Below are positions 16,833 to 24,199 of a stretch of 35,607 nucleotides of DNA, piece after piece. A program made the position numbers and the translations under genes. Below the pieces are notes generated by a model, which was not told the origin of the DNA, ran no database searches, and saw only the letters and a program-made list of their open reading frames with translations. The stretch's first letter is position 1; every line of letters begins with the position of its first letter. This DNA comes from Agathobaculum desmolans ATCC 43058 (lineage in GTDB: Bacteria > Bacillota > Clostridia > Oscillospirales > Butyricicoccaceae), in NCBI RefSeq assembly GCF_000701665.1, contig NZ_JNJN01000029.1:1-35607 (forward strand), read 5' to 3'.

Positions 16833-18017
16833 TTACCTACCCGATAACATTGTCTTAAGCATTGCTCTTTTTTTCAAAACAAACAGAAGCATATTACATA
16901 CCATTTTAATCCCAATAATGCTTAATAACACCAATGTCGCCCATGCCATCGGAACCGTAAGATCGCATATCGGTAAAAGCTGTCGATCTGTCAATAGAAG
17001 AATCATAAAAATCACCGCTACAAACATCTCTCGCTTAATATGAAACCATTTGTTATAGTTAATCGCGCTCATCAGTTTGATATAGGACAAAACCGGTAAC
17101 TTTTTCATCCGAAATCGCAACTTCTGCATGAAGCTCATTTCATACCAATCCAACTCAAGTACACTTTTCATTTCAATTGCCTCTGCACAATACCAACATC
17201 GAAGTGCACTGCCCTTGCTATATTTCTGTCGCACATTTTCATATTCCTCACGCAATGCTCGAACACACTCTTTATAATGTATCTTACGCAACAGATTAGG
17301 CATACCATCTAAAGACTGATTTGAAATACCTCCATAACGGTACTTGACAACAAAATCATCTACAAAACAGAATGGTATTTTCTCTTTTGCTAATCTGATC
17401 CAACAAGGCCAATCTTCTGTAAAAACATAACTTTCATCGTATCCGCCAATTGATTGAAATAACTCATTACGCCAGAATACTGCCGGTGCGAAAATAGGGC
17501 TCCATGGACGTGTCACCATATAGCGATACAATTCATTTGTGTCTGGGATCTGTAGAAGCGCTTGAAAATCAATGTCAGAGGGATAACGATCCTCTGTCGA
17601 TTCTCCCGTATGTTGAATCGCCTTACCTCTGGCGCAGACAATCCCATTACGAGGGTCTTGCAGTTTTTTTGCCATTCTCTGAAATACGAGTTTATCTGCA
17701 AAGGAATCATCCGCAGCAATTGTTTTTAAATATTCTCCCTTCGCATGTGCGCATGCTATATTGCAATTTTTTACAATTCCCAAATTTTGAGGATTCGTAT
17801 ACACTTGATATCTGACTAAGTTTTCATGACAGTTCTTTTCAATATATTCCGTCAATTTCACCTGGTCAAAATCATAACTATGGTCATCTGCAATGATCAA
17901 CTCAATTGCTGGATATTTCTGTTCTAAAATAGAATCAATGCAATCATAGATAAGGTCTGCCTGATTATACGAAACAATTGCAATAGAAAATAATCCTTTC
18001 GTTAATTCTTTTCCCAC
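16833..18017 (-). CDS. GT2 glycosyltransferase with C-terminal membrane helices (second paralogue)
   Basis: 394 residues beginning with GTG directly after the previous stop, with GGGAG just upstream. The GT2 domain has FSIAIVSYNQADLIYD, ELIIADDHSYDFD and TIAADDSFAD. The shared motif FDESY/EDW appears as YDESYVFTEDWPCWIRLAKE, followed by YRYGGISNQ. The tail has two hydrophobic stretches (MFVAVIFMILLL and ATLVLLSIIGIKMVC) and a basic end. It probably transfers one residue of the repeat unit on the cytoplasmic side; linkage cannot be inferred. Confidence 0.88.
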   Translation of the reverse strand: MGKELTKGLFSIAIVSYNQADLIYDCIDSILEQKYPAIELIIADDHSYDFDQVKLTEYIEKNCHENLVRYQVYTNPQNLGIVKNCNIACAHAKGEYLKTIAADDSFADKLVFQRMAKKLQDPRNGIVCARGKAIQHTGESTEDRYPSDIDFQALLQIPDTNELYRYMVTRPWSPIFAPAVFWRNELFQSIGGYDESYVFTEDWPCWIRLAKEKIPFCFVDDFVVKYRYGGISNQSLDGMPNLLRKIHYKECVRALREEYENVRQKYSKGSALRCWYCAEAIEMKSVLELDWYEMSFMQKLRFRMKKLPVLSYIKLMSAINYNKWFHIKREMFVAVIFMILLLTDRQLLPICDLTVPMAWATLVLLSIIGIKMVCNMLLFVLKKRAMLKTMLSGR

Positions 18018-18971
18018 TTATCTCCCACCTTTACATCGTATCATAAACTTCTTTACTGTAGATTTCGCAGTATAATACCCCACCATGGGTAAAAACTTTA
18101 TCATTTCAGCTATACTTAGTTTTCCATGTAATTTTGCGTATCGATATTGCGCAGAGTATCGAGTAAATGCCGAAAGAAGATTTCCATACGGCAGAATCTC
18201 CTGTTCATAGCAGCGAATCAAGTCCTCCCTTAATCTAGGCGAATCAAACGCTGTACCATAAGAACTGCTAACACCAGAGAGCGCATATTTTTCTGATGGC
18301 TCATCCGCACAGGGAATGCGTTCTCCTCTGCGGACTATTCTTAACCAAGTAGGCCAGTCCTCAAGGTAATGATAGGATTCATCGAACCCCCCAAAAAGAA
18401 AAAATTCTTTTCTAAACATACATCCTACTGCACTAATCAAATTCGAGAAAACTAATGTACGGTATAAGTGATCAATGGATCTGTCGTTCAATATCTGCAC
18501 ACGTCTATTAGAGGGAAACTGATAGTAATATTCTTTTAAATCTACACTACAAATGACACATGGAGAAGTAACAATCCACTCTCGATGTTCCGCAGCAAAA
18601 TGGTATAATCGTTGCAAGGAAAATGAATTGTACAAGGTATCCCCATCTGCAATAAACTTTATAAACCTGCCTAATGCTAAGGATGCAGTTAGGTTATCAT
18701 GTGCTGGAATGCCGAGATTGTGTTCGTTTTGTCGCACAATTAAACGTTTAATATTACCTCGCATATGAGAGCGAACGAACGCTTCTACCTTGCGCTTATC
18801 AAACGAATCAGATCCATCATCTGAGATGATTAAATCAATAGAGGGATATTGTTGCTCCAATACAGATAATAGTGTCTTTTCGTATTGCGGTCCGGGACCA
18901 AAACTTAGTACAATGACTGTGACTAATACATCCTCATTCAAAGGCACTGTGCGTTTTCCCCCATTCATCAT
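18018..18971 (-). CDS. GT2 glycosyltransferase (first paralogue, no membrane tail)
   Basis: About 317 residues from ATG 18971 (or 18968); an in-frame GTG at 19001 would increase overlap with the ABC ATPase gene to 68 bases, so the shorter form is preferred. GT2 motifs are VTVIVLSFGPGPQYE, DLIISDDGSDSFDKR and KFIADGDTLYN, with FDESYHYLEDWPTWLRIVR as in the next two genes. Unlike them it lacks a C-terminal membrane segment. ATPase and transferase reading frames overlap, which argues for coupled translation. Confidence 0.85.
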   Translation of the reverse strand: MMNGGKRTVPLNEDVLVTVIVLSFGPGPQYEKTLLSVLEQQYPSIDLIISDDGSDSFDKRKVEAFVRSHMRGNIKRLIVRQNEHNLGIPAHDNLTASLALGRFIKFIADGDTLYNSFSLQRLYHFAAEHREWIVTSPCVICSVDLKEYYYQFPSNRRVQILNDRSIDHLYRTLVFSNLISAVGCMFRKEFFLFGGFDESYHYLEDWPTWLRIVRRGERIPCADEPSEKYALSGVSSSYGTAFDSPRLREDLIRCYEQEILPYGNLLSAFTRYSAQYRYAKLHGKLSIAEMIKFLPMVGYYTAKSTVKKFMIRCKGGR

Positions 18972-19677
18972 AAGCAGCACAAACCTTTTTGCTGGTACCA
19001 CTCATGACTAACTCTCCACGCTTCAGCCAAATTGCTTTCGTGCAAACTTTTTCAACCTGCTCCACAGAATGAGAAACAAATAGCATAGTTGTTCCATTTT
19101 GTCGGAGTTCATCCATTTTCGACTCACATTTTTTCTGAAATGCAGCATCACCTACACCAAGCACCTCATCCACAATCAGGATATCCGGATGAACCAGCGT
19201 AGCAATAGAAAATCCAAGGCGGGCCGTCATACCAGAAGAAAAATTTTTAATTGGTACATCCATAAAATTCGCTAATTCAGAAAATGCAACAATCTCATCA
19301 TAGCGATCTTCTACAAACTCCTTCTGAAATCCCATTACTGCCCCATTAAGATATACATTTTCTCGTGCAGTTAAATCAGGATCAAATCCCGCTCCCAGTT
19401 CGATAAGGGGAGCAATTGCCCCATTCACAGAAACCGTTCCTGATGATGGTGGATAAATACCAGAAATCACTTTCAACAATGTGGATTTTCCCGATCCATT
19501 TGCTCCGAGGATACCTACACTCTCTCCTCTATCTACATGAAAACTAACATTTTTAAGCGCATAAAACTCGTCAAACATTAACTTTCCAGTTAATAATTTT
19601 ACAACATATTCTTTCAAACTCTCCGTTTTTTCTGTTGCCAGATTAAAACGCATGGATACATTATTTACATCTATCAT
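18934..19677 (-). CDS. ABC transporter ATPase for polysaccharide export (Wzt/TagH-type, short form)
   Basis: 247 residues from ATG 19677, with AAAGGAG about 12 nt upstream; an in-frame ATG at 19788 lies inside the permease gene and is unlikely. It has Walker A GANGSGKST, ABC signature FSSGMTARLGFS, Walker B ILIVDEVLGVGD and the switch-His region LFVSHSVEQ. These are the hallmarks of the O-antigen/teichoic acid exporter ATPase subfamily. It ends soon after the nucleotide-binding domain, so it lacks the C-terminal carbohydrate-binding domain of long Wzt proteins. It partners with the permease just upstream to move lipid-linked glycan out of the cell. Confidence 0.92.
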   Translation of the reverse strand: MIDVNNVSMRFNLATEKTESLKEYVVKLLTGKLMFDEFYALKNVSFHVDRGESVGILGANGSGKSTLLKVISGIYPPSSGTVSVNGAIAPLIELGAGFDPDLTARENVYLNGAVMGFQKEFVEDRYDEIVAFSELANFMDVPIKNFSSGMTARLGFSIATLVHPDILIVDEVLGVGDAAFQKKCESKMDELRQNGTTMLFVSHSVEQVEKVCTKAIWLKRGELVMSGTSKKVCAAYDEWGKTHSAFE

Positions 19678-19703
19678 GAAAATGCAATTCTCCTTTGCCA
19701 TGC

Positions 19704-20483
19704 TCAGATATATAAAAGAAAGTTTTTCTGATATTTTCGGAATACATACCCACCAAGCAATAGCGAAAGTGCACAAAACAATATGCACACTAAATTATCT
19801 CGCAGGGATGGGAAGTTTCCATATAATGCAACATCGCGAAAATAAGTTACAATATGATACATTGGATTGCACTTGACCAATAATAGAATTTTATCCGGCA
19901 GGATATCTGCTGGATAAAAGAGCGGTGTAAGATACATTAATGCCTGCAAAAAAACGCCATAAAGATGCACCATATCACGAAAATAAGTGGCTAGTACTGA
20001 CATAAATAATCCCACACCATAAGAAATCAAGAACACATAAATCAGCGGGATAATCGCAAGCGGAGTCGTTACATAAAAAGGAATACGATAAACCAAAAAC
20101 ATAATGAGCACCGCCAATAACGACCAAAGCAAATTAACAAAGCTAGAACAAACCTTTGCCAAGGGCAGTATATATTTAGGCACATATACCTTTTTAATCA
20201 GTCCTGCATTCTGCAAGATTGAATTCATTGCCATTGATGTAGATTCAGAGAAAAAATTGAACATCACTTGACCGCACAATAAATAAAGCGCAAAGTTTTC
20301 TATTTCAAACCGGAATACATGAGAGAACACCAACGAAACGACAAACATCATCAAAAGTGGATTTAACAAGCTCCATAAATATCCCAAATAGGATCTTTTA
20401 TATTTGACCTTTAAATCACGATTGACTAACTGTTGCAACAACCAACGATAACGATATATTTTTTCAACCCATGTTATTACCAT
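19704..20483 (-). CDS. ABC-2 type permease for polysaccharide export (Wzm/TagG-type)
   Basis: 259 residues with six hydrophobic helices. The cytoplasmic N-terminus includes RDLKVKYKRSYLGYLWSLLNP, the diagnostic motif of the O-antigen/teichoic acid exporter permeases. The ATG follows the rmlB stop with no gap. Together with the next gene it forms the only export machinery in the cluster (no Wzx flippase or Wzy polymerase was seen), so the glycan is probably completed in the cytoplasm on undecaprenyl diphosphate and pumped out. Confidence 0.92.
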   Translation of the reverse strand: MVITWVEKIYRYRWLLQQLVNRDLKVKYKRSYLGYLWSLLNPLLMMFVVSLVFSHVFRFEIENFALYLLCGQVMFNFFSESTSMAMNSILQNAGLIKKVYVPKYILPLAKVCSSFVNLLWSLLAVLIMFLVYRIPFYVTTPLAIIPLIYVFLISYGVGLFMSVLATYFRDMVHLYGVFLQALMYLTPLFYPADILPDKILLLVKCNPMYHIVTYFRDVALYGNFPSLRDNLVCILFCALSLLLGGYVFRKYQKNFLLYI

Positions 20484-21497
20484 TTAGCGCTCACCGTACA
20501 TCCGTTCATAGTAATTCTGATACTCTCCAGAAATGATATTCTCCCACCACGATTTATTGTCCAGATACCACTGAATGGTCTTCTGAATGCCGTCTGCAAA
20601 CTTAGTTTTCGGCAGCCAGCCCAGCTCATTATGGATTTTGGTCGGGTCGATCGCATAGCGGCGGTCATGACCGGCGCGGTCGCGGACAAACTGGATCTCG
20701 CCTTTGCCGAGTGCCGCAATGATCAGCTGTACAACTTCCAAATTGGTCTTTTCATTGTGACCGCCGACATTGTACACCTCGCCGACACGCCCATTATGAA
20801 TAATCAGATCGATTGCCGAGCAGTGATCCTCAACGTACAGCCAGTCGCGAACATTCTTGCCATCGCCATAAACCGGCAACGGCTTGTCGTTCAGCACATT
20901 GGCAATCATCAGCGGGATCAGCTTCTCCGGGAAGTGATAAGGGCCGTAGTTGTTCGAGCAGCGAGAGATCGTTACCGGCACGCCAAAAGTACGATGATAC
21001 GCCTGTACTAGCAGGTCAGCCGATGCCTTGGACGCAGAATATGGACTGGACGTATGGATCGGCGTTTCCTCAGTGAAAAACAGATCAGGCCGGTCAAGCG
21101 GCAGGTCTCCGTATACTTCGTCAGTCGAAACCTGATGGTAGCGCTGGATACCATACTTACGGCAGGCATCAAGCAGCACTTGCGTGCCCATCACATTGGT
21201 CTGCAAAAAGATGGCTGGGTTTTCGATCGAACGGTCCACATGACTCTCCGCCGCAAAATTAACGATAACCTCCGGTTTTTCCTGTTCAAAGATAGCGTAA
21301 ATCGCCTCACGATCAGCAATATCTGCCTTGATAAACTTGAAATGCGGGTTGTCCATCACAGGTGCAAGCGTTTCCATATTGCCCGCATAGGTCAGCGCAT
21401 CCACACAAAGGATCTCATCTTCCGGATGCTCTCGCAGCATATAGTGTACAAAATTGCCGCCAATGAACCCAGCACCGCCAGTCACCAAAATCTTCAT
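20484..21497 (-). CDS. rfbB: dTDP-glucose 4,6-dehydratase
   Basis: 337 residues, extended SDR. NAD motif TGGAGFIG (6-13), active-site STDEVYG with Thr125, Asp126 and Glu127, and Tyr153/Lys157 in YSASKAS. This is the full catalytic set of RmlB/RfbB, which makes dTDP-4-keto-6-deoxyglucose from the RmlA product. Its ATG overlaps the stop of the acyltransferase fragment by 4 bases. No rmlC or rmlD gene is present, so the product most likely goes to the ketoisomerase and aminotransferase downstream rather than to rhamnose. Confidence 0.97.
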   Translation of the reverse strand: MKILVTGGAGFIGGNFVHYMLREHPEDEILCVDALTYAGNMETLAPVMDNPHFKFIKADIADREAIYAIFEQEKPEVIVNFAAESHVDRSIENPAIFLQTNVMGTQVLLDACRKYGIQRYHQVSTDEVYGDLPLDRPDLFFTEETPIHTSSPYSASKASADLLVQAYHRTFGVPVTISRCSNNYGPYHFPEKLIPLMIANVLNDKPLPVYGDGKNVRDWLYVEDHCSAIDLIIHNGRVGEVYNVGGHNEKTNLEVVQLIIAALGKGEIQFVRDRAGHDRRYAIDPTKIHNELGWLPKTKFADGIQKTIQWYLDNKSWWENIISGEYQNYYERMYGER

Positions 21498-21922
21498 TCT
21501 TCTTTGACCTTCCTGTCATTTATTGCAATAGTTCTTGCTGTGAGAAACCGAAAACATGGTTTTTCAATTCCCTCACTTAAAATCAGTGTTATTACGAAGC
21601 AGATAATCCCTGCCAATAAAAAGATTTTAAAACTCGTATAATTTTTAAACACTGTAGGATAACGTAAAACGATCTGCTTTGTAGGGTTCCACACAAAAAA
21701 TTGTGCCATGAAAACAGCATAAGCGTATGAAGAAATTTTCTTCACATGCTTTTTGAAGGCATATTTTCTATAAAATATGCTTTCCGTTTTCAATGCATAT
21801 ACAACCATAAAACAGAATAGAGGATATGTGATAAATCCATAGGAAATATATTCATTCACTCTATAGTCATTCCGAGCAAATACACTAACGAAATACACCA
21901 ATCCGAAACAAATTCCACTCAC
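21494..21922 (-). pseudogene. Acyltransferase 3 family protein, C-terminal fragment after a frameshift
   Basis: 142 residues with four hydrophobic helices, resembling the second half of Acyltransferase 3 membrane proteins (ISSYAYAVFMAQFFVW and GIEKPCFRFLTAR). Its frame is -1 relative to the N-terminal fragment at 21919-22620. Reading this frame upstream of the nominal GTG gives a smooth continuation (GRDICIVSGICFGLVYF). The two fragments together total about 375 residues, the usual size for one acyltransferase. A GTG start exists, but a separate protein made only of the back half would lack the catalytic His. Confidence 0.8.
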
Positions 21923-22620
21923 AATGCATATGTCTCGCCCCCTATTTCCCCACTTTTTCCCTTTACCATCTCAAAAAGTATTCCTCCACTTAAAAATTGT
22001 AAAAATCGCAACAACGGACTTGAATACATATTGGGTAATGCTAATTCGCTTGTAATAAAGGGGGTGGATGCACAAATCAGGTAAATTATAATCAATAGTG
22101 CCATTCGTTTTCTCTGGTTGAGCTGATAAATCCAAGTTCTTGCCAAGGGATATAGCGCATAACAAACTGCCAGACAGGAGAGAAACCATGTTCCCCCATT
22201 ATGCGAAAAAGAAAACAATCCACTAAACCATGATTGTAGCAATGATAGTTCGATGGGAAGTGTTATTATTTTCTGCTGAATTGATTCGGTACCGATTACA
22301 AAGAAAATTACAAGAATAAGCAAATACAGCGGGTATATAGCTGCCAATCGCTTATAATAAAAAGTCATAATTTCTTTTTGATCAAGCAATGTGTCAGATT
22401 GATATTTATAATAAAGTGTAAAACCCGATACTATGAAAAATAGATCCATTACAACCGCACCCTGAGAAATAAACGGTGTAAGAAATGAAAATTCGACGCC
22501 CAAATGCATATTACAGTGAAATGCAAAAATAATCAGCACTGCACCTATCTTAAGTAAATCAATCGTTAACAACCGCTCATGGGGCATTACATATTCTTGT
22601 TTGTTGGAGTAGTTCACCAT
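21919..22620 (-). pseudogene. Acyltransferase 3 family protein, N-terminal fragment (frameshifted gene)
   Basis: 233 residues from ATG 22620, which overlaps the rmlA stop as TGATG. The N-terminal helix LLTIDLLKIGAVLIIFAFHC contains the conserved His, followed by GAVVMDLFFIVSGFTLYYKY, as in integral-membrane O-acetyltransferases that modify surface sugars. The frame ends prematurely at 21919 after GEIGGETYAL, within a run of short homopolymers (A5, G4, G5 on the coding strand near 21937-21962). One extra G in the G5 tract would join it to the C-terminal fragment. This may be a true mutation, a phase-variable tract or a sequencing error. Confidence 0.82.
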
Positions 22621-23498
22621 CAAAACTTCCCTTCTGCCACTTTGAATAGATATGTCCCATAGGGTGATTTTCCGTAAGCGATCGCCGATTCCAGCAGTTC
22701 ACACTTATTAATCCAAGCATTACGATAGGCAATTTCTTCTAGCGCAGCAATCTGTACACTGGTTCGACTTTCCACTGCTCTTACAAAATCCGATGCCTCA
22801 CGCATTGAATCCACCGTACCAGTATCCAACCATGCATATCCACGACCAAGCAGCTGCACATTAAGGTTACCTGCTTCCAGATACAAACGGTTGAGGTCAG
22901 TAATCTCCAGCTCTCCACGCGCTGAAGGCTTGACCTGCTTGGCCAATTCCACCACACGATTGTCATAAAAATACAGGCCGGTGATCGCATAATTGGATTT
23001 GGGCTGCTCGGGCTTTTCTTCCACCGATATCACATGCCCCTCATCATCAAACTCTACAATGCCAAATCTCTCTGGGTCGTTAACATAGTAGCCGAACACC
23101 GTAGCCTGTCCATTTTCGGCGTTATGTACCGCCGTCGCAAGCCGCTCGCTCAATCCTGCGCCGTAAAAAATATTATCTCCCAGCACCATCGCGCACGCAT
23201 CACCCGCGATGAACTCCTCACCCAGTGTAAACGCCTGCGCCAAACCGTCCGGCGAGGGCTGCACCTTATAGGACAAATGGATACCGTACCGACTCCCATC
23301 GCCAAGCAGCCGCTCAAAATTCGGCAGATCGGTCGGTGTAGAGATAATCAGGATATCGCGAATGCCTGCTAACATCAGCGTCGATAGCGGGTAATAAATC
23401 ATTGGTTTGTCATAGATGGGTAGCAGTTGTTTGCTGGTTACCATGGTTAACGGATACAATCTGGTTCCGCTTCCGCCTGCCAATATAATGCCTTTCAT
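22620..23498 (-). CDS. rfbA: Glucose-1-phosphate thymidylyltransferase
   Basis: 292 residues, standard for RmlA. It has [11 protein letters not shown] (8-18), the [19 protein letters not shown] segment, the metal site GDNIFYG (Asp108) and [10 protein letters not shown] with LDTGTVDSM. It makes dTDP-glucose from dTTP and glucose-1-phosphate. It is the first gene of the operon, with GGAGAGG about 8 nt before its ATG, and a promoter about 100 bp upstream. RmlA is normally feedback-inhibited by dTDP-rhamnose; whether an aminosugar does so here is unknown. Confidence 0.97.
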   Translation of the reverse strand: MKGIILAGGSGTRLYPLTMVTSKQLLPIYDKPMIYYPLSTLMLAGIRDILIISTPTDLPNFERLLGDGSRYGIHLSYKVQPSPDGLAQAFTLGEEFIAGDACAMVLGDNIFYGAGLSERLATAVHNAENGQATVFGYYVNDPERFGIVEFDDEGHVISVEEKPEQPKSNYAITGLYFYDNRVVELAKQVKPSARGELEITDLNRLYLEAGNLNVQLLGRGYAWLDTGTVDSMREASDFVRAVESRTSVQIAALEEIAYRNAWINKCELLESAIAYGKSPYGTYLFKVAEGKF

Positions 23499-23597
23499 AC
23501 AATCTAACCTCTCCGTTCCAGTTCTATGTCAGTTGCTTTTTTGAGACAAGAATATTGAAAAAACATAATTTATTTAAATGTAGCTATATACATTAGA

Positions 23598-23626
23598 ATG
23601 ATACTACAAGTTCCATCATTTTGCAA
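23598..23626 (-). promoter_or_regulatory. Promoter of the polysaccharide operon
   Basis: Minus-strand TTGCAA (23621-23626), 17-bp spacer, TATCAT (23598-23603). It would start RNA near 23590 and give a leader of about 90 nt before rfbA. No other good promoter was seen between here and 3079, so up to 21 genes may depend on it. The same two hexamers at the same spacing recur at 26177-26205. Confidence 0.6.
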
Positions 23627-24199
23627 CCTTATCGCCCTACTTTAATTCTAGTACCAAAATTTTATCCTTATTCTAACGCACTGATCCGACTTTCTACACG
23701 AAATCTCACCACAGCTTCCAACCATCATTATTTTCCACACCACTTTCCTGTTGAGCTTCCAACAACTCATCAAAATTAATCACCAATCCTCTCCCCATCC
23801 CGCTTTCTTCCTATATTCTTATAGAATATGGTAAGTAATCTTTACATTCTCCAACAGAAATATAAGTTTTTCATGTCCAGGGAAGTTAAACGTAATAAAA
23901 ATACTGAACCTCGTCCGAAGTCAGATGGATTTTCATCCCCCTTGGAACTATTCTTGAAACCGAGTCAACCTAAATGGAATCGATGCCAACAATCTTTATA
24001 CAATGATCAAAATCAAACCAGCAAGCATATCATCTACCCAGACAGCTAGTGCAAAAGTACAAGGCATAATTCACTGTATAACGAAGCTCGCCGTTCCCTT
24101 CTTCAGGATCGGCGAGCAAAACAGCGCTATATTTCATTATTTCTCTGATCCACCTTGACAGAGGCGGATCATCCCCTTATTTCATTCCGGTCGGTCAAA
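23627..24199. other. Gene-poor AT-rich stretch between the operon promoter and the chimeric S-layer/VWA gene
   Basis: No convincing full-length gene. Downstream of the minus-strand stop at 24200 are two hairpins, 24147-24170 (GATCCACC/GGCGGATC, one G-U pair on the minus RNA) and 24086-24117 (GCTCGCCG/CGGCGAGC). Neither is followed by a U-run, so they are doubtful terminators. A 35-codon minus-strand ORF resembling the start of HicB lies at 24030-24137. A plus-strand ORF at 23828-24049 has no ribosome site and no recognisable motif. Confidence 0.45.
24030..24137 (-). pseudogene. Possible N-terminal remnant of a HicB-like protein
   Basis: A 35-codon frame starting MKYSAVLLADPEEG. The beginning resembles HicB-family antitoxins, which often open with a M-K-Y-x-A-V-L-L-x-D-P-E-E-G string. 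The following residues (NGELRYTVNYALYF) lose the family pattern, and no HicA toxin was seen nearby. AAGGTGGA lies about 12 nt before the ATG. Treat as a weak match; it could be chance. Confidence 0.25.

Noticed and set aside
18934-19788. The longest form of the ABC ATPase, starting at 19788.
   Set aside because: The extra 37 residues are the permease coding region in another frame; ATG 19677 with AAAGGAG upstream fits the family N-terminus.
3079-23498. Rhamnose biosynthesis as the purpose of rfbA and rfbB.
   Set aside because: No rmlC or rmlD gene was found; the cupin at 14599-15051 has the FdtA-type HSH motif and is followed by an aminotransferase.
23828-24049. A 73-codon plus-strand ORF.
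   Set aside because: No ribosome site, no motif and lysine/asparagine/serine-rich random-looking sequence in AT-rich DNA.
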